The position numbers and the translations under genes were made by a program. 64,000 bases of DNA. It comes from Avibacterium sp. 20-132 (lineage in GTDB: Bacteria; Pseudomonadota; Gammaproteobacteria; Enterobacterales; Pasteurellaceae). Numbering within the stretch: the stretch's first letter is position 1; each line of letters starts with the position of its first letter. Shown here piece by piece: positions 57,107 through 64,000 of the stretch. The DNA lies in NCBI RefSeq assembly GCF_023611925.1, contig NZ_CP091456.1, positions 1,461,001 to 1,525,000 of the forward strand, given 5' to 3'. A model generated the notes under the pieces. It saw nothing but the letters and a program-made list of their open reading frames with translations, ran no database searches and was not told the DNA's origin.

Positions 57107-59704
57107 ATGTTTACTTACTGTCGCGCAACGCCGTTTACAATACAATCTGTCAAAGCGCAAAAAGATCAACTCAAAAACCTTGAACTCGCTGAATTTCAAC
57201 AGGCTTCTATCTATCAATTATTAGAAAATCGCACAACATTTTATGACGATATATTGCAACACCTTTGGCAACATTTTCAGCTTGATCAACAACCAGATCT
57301 GAGCCTAATTGCAGTAGGTGGCTATGGACGAGGGGAAATGTTTCCTCTATCTGATTTAGATTTTTTGATTTTGACACAATCGCAACCTAGTGAAGAAATT
57401 CAGTTGCAACTCCGTCAATTTGTTCAGTTTTTATGGGATTGTGGGTTTGAAGTCGGGCATTCTGTTCGTACTTTGGCGGAATGTGAACAGACTGGTCGAG
57501 AAGATATTTCTATCGCCACTAATTTGCTCGAAAGTCGCTACTTATGCGGAAATGAAAAATTATTTGAAAAACTCACCGCACTTTTAAAACAGTCCGATTT
57601 CTGGCGCTTGGCGGATTTTTATCAGGCCAAGATGGAAGAAAAAAATGTGCGTTATCAACGTTATAACAACACTAGTTATAACCTTGAACCGGATATCAAA
57701 TACAGCCCGGGCGGTTTGCGTGATTTACATTTGCTCTATTGGCTCGCCCTACGGCATACCGGGGCAAAAAACTTGCAGGATATTTTACAAACGGGCTTTA
57801 TTTACCCCGAAGAGTATGCGTTATTGCAAGAAAAGCAACATTTTTTGTTTAAAATGCGCTTTGCTTTGCACCTCATTTTAAAGCGTTACGATAACCGACT
57901 ATTATTTGATCGCCAAGTAAAAGTGAGCCAATTGCTTGGCTATCAAGGGGAAGGTAATGAAGCCGTAGAAAAAATGATGAAAGCATTTTTTCAATCTTTA
58001 CAAACGATTGCGACTCTGACACATAGCTTAACGAAACATTATCGTGAACATTTTATAGACAAGCCAAGTCAGCAAACCTGTTTTCCGTTAGATCGCCATT
58101 TTCACGTTGCGAATAATGCCATTTGCTTAACGCAAAAAGACTGTTTTCAACAACAGCCAGACAGTATTTTAGATTTGTTTTTCTATCTCACTCAATACCC
58201 AACAGCAGAAATTCATTCCAGCACGCTACGCCAATTAATCCGCACGATTGAAACATTTCAAGGCTATTTAAGTGAAGATTCACCAGCGAGAGAAAAATTT
58301 CTCCGCTTATTTCAACAACCAAATTGCGTGCAACGAGCATTTTTGCCAATGCATCAATATGGCGTGTTACGCATCTATTTACCACAATGGCAAGCCATTG
58401 AAGGATTAATGCAATTTGATTTATTCCATAGCTATACCGTTGATGAGCATACCTTGCGCGTGATGCTAAAATTAGAACGTTTTACCCAGCCCGAAAGCCA
58501 ATCTGCACACCCTATCTGCTATGGCATTTTTACTCAATTATCACAGCGTGCTTTGCTTTATCTTGCAGGGTTATTCCACGATATCGCCAAAGGTCGCGGA
58601 GGTGATCACGCCGAGCTTGGCGCAAAAGACATTGCAGATTTTGCCGCGTTACACGGTTTTTCTGCTCAAGACAGTGAATTAATGCAATGGTTAGTCGCTC
58701 AGCATTTATTGATGTCGGTAACGGCACAACGGCGAGATATTGACGATCCCAATATCGTCCTTGCATTTGCTGAGGAAGTTACGACTCAACAACGCCTTGA
58801 TTTACTCACTTGCTTAACGGTGGCAGATATTTGTGCGACTAATGAAACGCTTTGGAATAGTTGGAAACGTTCTTTATTAACAAAGCTTTATCAATCTACT
58901 ACCGAGCAATTTAGCCTAGGAATGGCAAACCTGTTGGATAATCAGAACAAAATCGCACAGCATAAAAATCAGGCACTGGCATTATTACAACAAGAGAAGC
59001 CCGAACTTCTGCAAGAAACCATTCAGTGCTTGTGGCAAACGTTCCCACAAGATTATTTCTTACGCAATAATCCAAAGCAAATTTGCTGGCATAGCGCACT
59101 CATTGCGGAAAGTCGAAAACAAAGTGCGGTGCAAAATGTAGTAAAAATCAGTAACCGCTTTTCCGCAGGGGGGACGGAAATCTTTATTCATTGTGAAGAT
59201 CAAGACAATTTATTCCATAAAGTTGTCAGCACCATCGGCGCAAAATGTTTTAGTATTCACGACGCACAAATTCTCACGGCTGAAGACGGCAAGGTGTTTG
59301 ACAGTTTTATTGTTACTGAATTAGATGGAACACTCGCGAAATTTGATCGCCGCCGCGAGCTAGAGCAAGCCTTGCAAAAGGCACTGAGTGCGAACAAAAT
59401 TGCGAAAATCAGCACAATGAAAAACCATCAGCTTAAGCCATTTCGTGTAAAAACCGAAGTACGCTTTTTGCATTTAGCGAAAAGTACGCACACAGAAATG
59501 GAACTGTTTGCCCTTGATAAAGCAGGGTTGTTAGCAGAAATCAGCCAAATTTTCACCGCACTTCAGTTAAATATCCAAAACGCTAAAATTACCACAATTG
59601 GTGAAAAAGCGGAGGATTTCTTTATTTTAACCAATCGCGAAGGGAAGGCATTGTCGCAACAGGAAAGAGAGGCGTTAGAGCAGCGAATTTTAGCCTCGAT
59701 ATAA
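57107..59704 (+). CDS. glnD: PII uridylyltransferase / uridylyl-removing enzyme GlnD
   Basis: Nitrogen sensor that uridylylates PII at low glutamine and deuridylylates it at high glutamine. Domains in order: nucleotidyltransferase ([17 protein letters not shown], with the D-x-D metal site), a helical linker, an HD hydrolase domain ([16 protein letters not shown]), and two C-terminal ACT domains ([16 protein letters not shown], and [18 protein letters not shown]). ATG 57107 gives 865 aa, close to the H. influenzae length I recall. ATG 57062 would give 880 aa, but the added residues come from the repeat array. The RBS for 57107 (AGGA) is rather distant. Confidence 0.93.
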   Translation: MFTYCRATPFTIQSVKAQKDQLKNLELAEFQQASIYQLLENRTTFYDDILQHLWQHFQLDQQPDLSLIAVGGYGRGEMFPLSDLDFLILTQSQPSEEIQLQLRQFVQFLWDCGFEVGHSVRTLAECEQTGREDISIATNLLESRYLCGNEKLFEKLTALLKQSDFWRLADFYQAKMEEKNVRYQRYNNTSYNLEPDIKYSPGGLRDLHLLYWLALRHTGAKNLQDILQTGFIYPEEYALLQEKQHFLFKMRFALHLILKRYDNRLLFDRQVKVSQLLGYQGEGNEAVEKMMKAFFQSLQTIATLTHSLTKHYREHFIDKPSQQTCFPLDRHFHVANNAICLTQKDCFQQQPDSILDLFFYLTQYPTAEIHSSTLRQLIRTIETFQGYLSEDSPAREKFLRLFQQPNCVQRAFLPMHQYGVLRIYLPQWQAIEGLMQFDLFHSYTVDEHTLRVMLKLERFTQPESQSAHPICYGIFTQLSQRALLYLAGLFHDIAKGRGGDHAELGAKDIADFAALHGFSAQDSELMQWLVAQHLLMSVTAQRRDIDDPNIVLAFAEEVTTQQRLDLLTCLTVADICATNETLWNSWKRSLLTKLYQSTTEQFSLGMANLLDNQNKIAQHKNQALALLQQEKPELLQETIQCLWQTFPQDYFLRNNPKQICWHSALIAESRKQSAVQNVVKISNRFSAGGTEIFIHCEDQDNLFHKVVSTIGAKCFSIHDAQILTAEDGKVFDSFIVTELDGTLAKFDRRRELEQALQKALSANKIAKISTMKNHQLKPFRVKTEVRFLHLAKSTHTEMELFALDKAGLLAEISQIFTALQLNIQNAKITTIGEKAEDFFILTNREGKALSQQEREALEQRILASI

Positions 59705-59717
59705 TCAAATATAATTG

Positions 59718-59748
59718 AACACCGCTTTTTTAAAGAGCGGTGTTTTTT
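59718..59748. terminator. Terminator after glnD
   Basis: AACACCGCT pairs with AGCGGTGTT across a 9-base loop, followed by TTTT. An A-rich flank on the other side may let it also serve the convergent transporter gene. Confidence 0.85.
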
Positions 59749-59763
59749 ATGAATTTTTTCTTA

Positions 59764-60627
59764 CTACTTGCGTAAATTTTCTAAGGCGACAGCGGTGATG
59801 ATAATTGCACCGCCAAGTAACATTGTGAGCGTAGGGGCTTCATTAAGCCATAGCCAAGCAATAAGAATGGCATAAACTGGTTCAAGGGAAATAATCATCG
59901 CCGCCGTTCTTGCGCTTAGCACATCAAGGCTAGAAACAAAGAGCGTGTAGGCAAGGCTGGTGCAAAGCAAGCCAATGCAGGCGATCCAAAACCAATCTTG
60001 TAAAGAAACACTTGGCAATTCATTGGCGTAAAATGGTAAAAGCACAATAACACCCACCAAATATTGCCACCAGCTGGCTTGGCTACCTGAAAGGAGGCCT
60101 CGATTTTTGCGATTTAGCACCGCAAGTAAGCCGTAAATCGCCCCTGAAAAAATGCCCCATAATAGGCCTTGTGTGGATTGGTTGCCAAATTCAAAGGCAG
60201 GGGTTACAAGGATTAATCCAAATGTAATGGCGAGTAATAAGAAAAATTCACCTAATTTTAACCGCACTTTGAATATGAGCATTTCAAATAAGCAGACAAA
60301 GGCGGGAAAACTGGCAAAGCCCAGTGTTCCCACTGCGACACCGCCAACTTTAACTGCAATATAAAAGGTGACCCAATGGGCAGTGAGTAAACTACCTAGC
60401 ACAAATTGTAACAAAATGCCTTGTGCAGAAAGCTTGTTGAGAGGCATTTTCTTATAGAGGAAGAAGAGGGAGAGTGCCATAAGAGCGATAAATACACGCC
60501 CAAGCACTAACACGCCAGCACTGCTTTGAATCAGCACGCCCAGCACGCCCGTTAAACCAAATAACACTGCGGTACTATGTACTTTTAGCAATGCAAGCTG
60601 ATAGTGTTTGTTGGCGTTTTCCATCAT
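59764..60627 (-). CDS. EamA/DMT-family transporter
   Basis: 287-aa protein with ten predicted membrane spans in two EamA halves (first near residues 10-140, second near 150-285). The second half ends ISLEPVYAILIAWLWLNEAPTLTMLLGGAIIITAVALE, the typical DMT signature. Exporters of amino acids or metabolites are common in this family; the substrate cannot be predicted. The start may be Met1 or Met2. It lies 16 bases after hemL on the same strand. Confidence 0.87.
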   Translation of the reverse strand: MMENANKHYQLALLKVHSTAVLFGLTGVLGVLIQSSAGVLVLGRVFIALMALSLFFLYKKMPLNKLSAQGILLQFVLGSLLTAHWVTFYIAVKVGGVAVGTLGFASFPAFVCLFEMLIFKVRLKLGEFFLLLAITFGLILVTPAFEFGNQSTQGLLWGIFSGAIYGLLAVLNRKNRGLLSGSQASWWQYLVGVIVLLPFYANELPSVSLQDWFWIACIGLLCTSLAYTLFVSSLDVLSARTAAMIISLEPVYAILIAWLWLNEAPTLTMLLGGAIIITAVALENLRK

Positions 60628-60643
60628 TTCTTCCTACTTTTCC

Positions 60644-61933
60644 TTAAGCATTTTTGATTGTGGCAAAGGCATTATCGGCTGCTTGCAAGGTGCGTTCAAT
60701 ATCTTCATCAGTATGTGCCAAAGACATAAAACCTGCTTCATAAGCGGAAGGGGCGAGATAAATCCCTTGTTCTAGCATTTTATGGAAGAATTGTTTGAAT
60801 TTTTCCGCATCGCATTTCATCACCTGCTGATAAGTGCTGACTTCAGGCTGATCAGTGAAGAAAATACCAAACATTCCTCCTACATAATTCACCACAAATG
60901 GAATGTGATGTTTGTCCGCGAGAGCTTTTAAGCCAACGGCGAGTTTTTCCGTTAAGGTAGCAAGGCGTTGTTCGTTACCTGCTTTTTTCAATTCTGTTAA
61001 ACAGGCTAGTCCCGCTGCCATTGCAATTGGATTGCCAGAGAGCGTGCCAGCTTGATACACAGGCCCTGTTGGTGCGATATATTGCATAATTTCTTTTTTT
61101 CCGCCAAATGCACCTACGGGCATTCCGCCGCCAATAACCTTGCCAAGGGTGGTTAAGTCAGGGGTTACGCCATAGTATTGTTGCGCACCGCCTAAGGCAA
61201 CACGAAAACCGGTCATCACTTCGTCAATGATTAATAATGCACCATACTGATCACAGAGTTCACGTAATTGTTGTAAAAAGCCTGCCTTAGGTGGAATGCA
61301 GTTCATATTTCCTGCAACTGGCTCGATAATGACACAGGCAATCTCATCAGGATACTGTTCAAAGGCTTGTTTAACAGAATCAATATTATTGTATTCACAA
61401 GTTAACGTCTGTTTTGCAAAATCCGCTGGCACGCCCGGTGAGCTAGGTTGCCCAAGGGTTAATGCACCTGAGCCAGCTTTTACCAGTAAGCTATCAGAAT
61501 GTCCGTGGTAACAACCTTCAAACTTAATAATTTTATCTCGTTTGGTATAACCTCGCGCTAAGCGAATGGCGGACATTGTGGCTTCAGTACCTGAACTTAC
61601 CATTCTGACCATTTCAATAGAAGGCACAAGCTGGCAAACTAAGGTGGCTAAATCAATTTCTAATGGGGTAGGCGCCCCAAAACTCAAGCCTTTTTCGGCA
61701 GTTTTTAGCACCGCACTTAAAATTGCGGGGTGGTTATGCCCTAAAATCATCGGCCCCCAAGATCCCACATAATCAATATATTGCTTGCCGTCTGTATCAA
61801 AAATATAGGCGCCCTCTGCACGGTCAATAAATACCGGCGTACCACCGACGCCATTAAAGGCACGGACAGGCGAATTAACCCCACCGGGGATGACTTTTTG
61901 CGCTTGGGAAAAGAGGCTTTCTGAATGGTTCAT
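60644..61933 (-). CDS. hemL: Glutamate-1-semialdehyde 2,1-aminomutase HemL
   Basis: PLP enzyme making 5-aminolevulinate for haem from glutamate-1-semialdehyde. It is 429 aa (E. coli 426). PLP lysine is in [17 protein letters not shown] (about residue 264), with [10 protein letters not shown] before it and [13 protein letters not shown] at the N-terminus. Its presence implies an endogenous C5 route to haem precursors, in contrast to the haem-requiring H. influenzae, though the rest of the pathway is not in view. Confidence 0.96.
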   Translation of the reverse strand: MNHSESLFSQAQKVIPGGVNSPVRAFNGVGGTPVFIDRAEGAYIFDTDGKQYIDYVGSWGPMILGHNHPAILSAVLKTAEKGLSFGAPTPLEIDLATLVCQLVPSIEMVRMVSSGTEATMSAIRLARGYTKRDKIIKFEGCYHGHSDSLLVKAGSGALTLGQPSSPGVPADFAKQTLTCEYNNIDSVKQAFEQYPDEIACVIIEPVAGNMNCIPPKAGFLQQLRELCDQYGALLIIDEVMTGFRVALGGAQQYYGVTPDLTTLGKVIGGGMPVGAFGGKKEIMQYIAPTGPVYQAGTLSGNPIAMAAGLACLTELKKAGNEQRLATLTEKLAVGLKALADKHHIPFVVNYVGGMFGIFFTDQPEVSTYQQVMKCDAEKFKQFFHKMLEQGIYLAPSAYEAGFMSLAHTDEDIERTLQAADNAFATIKNA

Positions 61934-62081
61934 TACTATTTGTCCTTTATCTTATCTAAGAGAAATTGCATAAAACTGAAATATTGTACTGTAAAACTGA
62001 GTAAATTTATAAAAATATTTATGTACGCGTTTGCCTTTATGGTATGCTTTTGCCACTTATTTTTTACTGAAATTATTCATT

Positions 62082-63152
62082 ATGTTGTTGAGTTTTCTGC
62101 TCACATTTCTCGGTGCATTGCTTTCTTTATTTGCGATGCGTCCGATTGCGCAAAAAATCGGTTTAGTGGATAAACCAAATTATCGCAAACGCCACAAAGG
62201 CGCAATCCCTCTGATTGGGGGCATTTCGCTATTTATCGGTAACTGTGTCTTCTATTTTCTTGAGTGGGAGCAAATGCGGCTGCCAGCGTTATATCTTTTC
62301 AGTATATTTGTGTTATTAGCCATTGGTATTTTAGATGATCGCTTCGACATCAGCCCTTTCATTCGTGCGGGAATTCAAGCCTTTTTAGCTATTTTAATGA
62401 TTGATATGGGCAATATTTATCTCGATCATCTCGGGCAAATTTTAGGCCCATTCCAACTAACACTCGGTTCAATTGGGTTGATGATCACCGTGTTCGCAAC
62501 GATTGCTGTGATCAATGCCTTCAATATGATAGATGGTATAGATGGTTTACTTGGTGGCTTATCTAGCGTTGCTTTTGGGGCGATAGGCATCTTACTCGTT
62601 ATGGATAATCAAATGGATCTCGCCTATTGGAGTTTTGCCTTAATTATTGCTATTTTACCTTATTTAATGCTTAATCTTGGCATTCCTTTTGGTACGAGAT
62701 TTAAAGTTTTTATGGGAGATGCTGGTAGCACACTGATTGGCTTTACGATTATTTGGATCTTACTGCTTAGCACACAGGGTAAAGGTCACCCAATGAATCC
62801 AATCACGGCATTATGGATCATTGCCATTCCCGTGATTGATATGATCGCGATTATTTACCGTCGTTTGCGTAAAGGTAAAAGCCCATTTCGTCCTGATCGC
62901 TTGCATATTCACCATTTAATGGTGCGTGCGGGGCTAAGTTCACGCCAAGCCTTTTTATTTATCACCTTTATCGCCGCACTCTGTGCAGGTTTTGGGATTT
63001 TAGGTGAAATTTATTACATCAATGAATGGATAATGTTTCTCGGCTTTATTCTTCTGTTTTTCATTTATGTCTTTTCAATCGCCAGAGCGTGGCGTATTAC
63101 TCGCTGGGTAAGACGCCTAAAACGCCGCCATCGCCGTCTAGCAAAACAATAA
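62082..63152 (+). CDS. wecA: Undecaprenyl-phosphate GlcNAc-1-phosphate transferase WecA
   Basis: Polytopic membrane enzyme starting surface glycan synthesis by moving GlcNAc-1-phosphate onto undecaprenyl phosphate. ATG 62082 gives 356 aa, the H. influenzae length; the frame is open to 62031. There are about 11 spans. Motifs: GLVDKPNYRKRHKG, the Asp-rich GILDDRFDI, NAFNMIDGIDGLLGG, VFMGDAGSTLIGF and the cytoplasmic HIHHLMVRAGL. No obvious RBS is visible. The next gene is a Wzz-like regulator. Confidence 0.95.
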   Translation: MLLSFLLTFLGALLSLFAMRPIAQKIGLVDKPNYRKRHKGAIPLIGGISLFIGNCVFYFLEWEQMRLPALYLFSIFVLLAIGILDDRFDISPFIRAGIQAFLAILMIDMGNIYLDHLGQILGPFQLTLGSIGLMITVFATIAVINAFNMIDGIDGLLGGLSSVAFGAIGILLVMDNQMDLAYWSFALIIAILPYLMLNLGIPFGTRFKVFMGDAGSTLIGFTIIWILLLSTQGKGHPMNPITALWIIAIPVIDMIAIIYRRLRKGKSPFRPDRLHIHHLMVRAGLSSRQAFLFITFIAALCAGFGILGEIYYINEWIMFLGFILLFFIYVFSIARAWRITRWVRRLKRRHRRLAKQ

Positions 63153-63165
63153 GGAGAAAAAAACG

Positions 63166-63978
63166 ATGCAATCAAAAAATACAGCAAAAAAATCTTTTAT
63201 CATTATTTTGTTTACGATTATTTTTGCTTTGGCTGGGTATGGGGCAAGTTTTTTACAGAAATTACAGTGGAAGGCGGAAGCGAAAATCTCTCAACCAACC
63301 GTAAATCAATTAGGTAATTATTATGCTTTGGCATCAATGTATCAGTTTATTCAAGGTAAGAATGAGCCAGAAGCCTTGTTAGTGAACAACGTGTATGATG
63401 AATTTAAACGTCAGGTTTCTGCTTATGACAATATCCGTCAATTTTGGTTGCAAAGTTCCTACTATAAACAACGAGAAACAGGAAATGCACAAAATGATGA
63501 AGAATTACTTGAGCAATTAGTAAAAACAGTCAAATTTTCCACCGCACTTAAAGGACAGCCAGAAACACTTTCTATTCAATTAGATAACCCTAAACAGGCG
63601 CTGGAAATGCTCAATGCATTTATTGAGCAAAGCAATCTTGCAACAAGAGAGGTGATTTACAATGAATTGATCGGGCAGTGGAAAAATTTGTTTAATCAAG
63701 TAAGTAGTGCTGCTCAATTAAAGCTAGGCGCAACCTTACAGGCTAATACACTGGGGGAGCAAGATTGGCAAGGCAAATTAAATATGATGAAATCAGTCAA
63801 TCCGCTTGATAATAATTTGACTGCTTATCGTTACCTTAAATCACCAATTCAACCGCTTCATCCTGAACGTCAGGCATTATATTGGGTATTATTTGCAGGT
63901 TTATTGGGGCTGATGATAGGTATTTTCTTCGCAAACATACTCACAACAAAATCTAAAAAAGAAAGTATTGAAGAATAA
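63166..63978 (+). CDS. Wzz-like polysaccharide chain-length regulator
   Basis: 270-aa inner-membrane protein with a span at each end (about residues 9-28 and 240-261) and a large periplasmic helical domain between, the Wzz/PCP topology. WKAEAKISQP after the first span and SPIQPLHPERQALYWVLFAGLLGLMIGIF at the end fit the family. It lies 13 bases after wecA with RBS AAGGAGAAAAAA, the same pairing as E. coli wecA-wzzE. Function in controlling glycan chain length is inferred. Further glycan genes probably follow beyond the window. Confidence 0.85.
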   Translation: MQSKNTAKKSFIIILFTIIFALAGYGASFLQKLQWKAEAKISQPTVNQLGNYYALASMYQFIQGKNEPEALLVNNVYDEFKRQVSAYDNIRQFWLQSSYYKQRETGNAQNDEELLEQLVKTVKFSTALKGQPETLSIQLDNPKQALEMLNAFIEQSNLATREVIYNELIGQWKNLFNQVSSAAQLKLGATLQANTLGEQDWQGKLNMMKSVNPLDNNLTAYRYLKSPIQPLHPERQALYWVLFAGLLGLMIGIFFANILTTKSKKESIEE

Positions 63979-63979
63979 A

Positions 63980-63988
63980 AAGTGCGGT
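63980..63988 (+). repeat. DNA uptake signal at the window end
   Basis: AAGTGCGGT followed by TGGATTTTTT, directly after the Wzz-like gene; the extended Haemophilus-type uptake signal. Confidence 0.85.
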
Positions 63989-64000
63989 TGGATTTTTTAG

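Overview
The window is a chromosomal segment of a Pasteurellaceae bacterium. More than forty copies of the 9-base DNA uptake signal AAGTGCGGT (or its complement ACCGCACTT) can be counted by eye, roughly one per 1.4 kb. This is the Haemophilus influenzae type of signal, not the Actinobacillus pleuropneumoniae type. The proteins resemble H. influenzae and E. coli products throughout, the DNA is AT-rich, and many neighbourhoods match what I remember of H. influenzae (adk/ampG/galE, prlC beside an OppA-like lipoprotein, erpA/map/glnD). I cannot name the species.

Layout. 1-3506: ybeZ (cut by the window edge), ybeY, tmcA and a 55-aa protein. 3600-22500: the complete division and cell wall (dcw) cluster, mraZ-rsmH-ftsL-ftsI-murE-murF-mraY-murD-ftsW-murG-murC-ddlB-ftsQ-ftsA-[ftsZ-like]-ftsZ-lpxC. 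22560-26410: a LysR regulator divergent from hchA, an SDR oxidoreductase and a quinone oxidoreductase. 26560-33480: pheA, a purine permease, galE, ampG, a BASS transporter and adk. 33520-39210: a secreted DNA ligase, a MetE-like methyltransferase and the nagB-nagA-nagC amino sugar locus. 39359-39747: a Met-Leu-Gln-Gln tRNA operon. 40043-47294: an unusual NRAMP-family transporter and, on the minus strand, a surface receptor operon (TbpB-like lipoprotein, TbpA-like TonB-dependent receptor, Slam translocon) behind a Fur-like palindrome. 47529-64000: prlC, ybaN, an OppA-like lipoprotein, a PIN/NYN-like protein, mrcB, yacL, erpA, map, a 115-bp tandem repeat array, glnD, a DMT transporter, hemL, wecA and a Wzz-like chain-length regulator.

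The most unusual item is an intact 200-codon gene (19457-20059) between ftsA and ftsZ. It encodes a divergent FtsZ paralogue limited to the N-terminal nucleotide-binding half. The glycine-rich T1 and T4 loops are degenerate and the T7 catalytic loop, C-terminal domain and C-terminal tail are absent. A 22-bp direct repeat flanks it: one copy is the natural 3' end of ftsA, and the other, just upstream of ftsZ, still encodes the last seven FtsA residues followed by a stop. That is what a tandem duplication of the ftsA tail plus ftsZ would leave, with the first ftsZ copy then truncated and diverged. A regulator or capping factor of FtsZ polymers is a plausible but unproven role.

Other points of interest are the surface receptor operon (a TbpA-like protein with a short loop 3, plus a linked Slam), an NRAMP-like protein lacking the metal-binding motifs, the hairpin-rich tandem array in front of glnD, and several hairpins inside operons (mraZ/rsmH, tbpA/slam). 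No rRNA, phage, insertion sequence or CRISPR array was seen.
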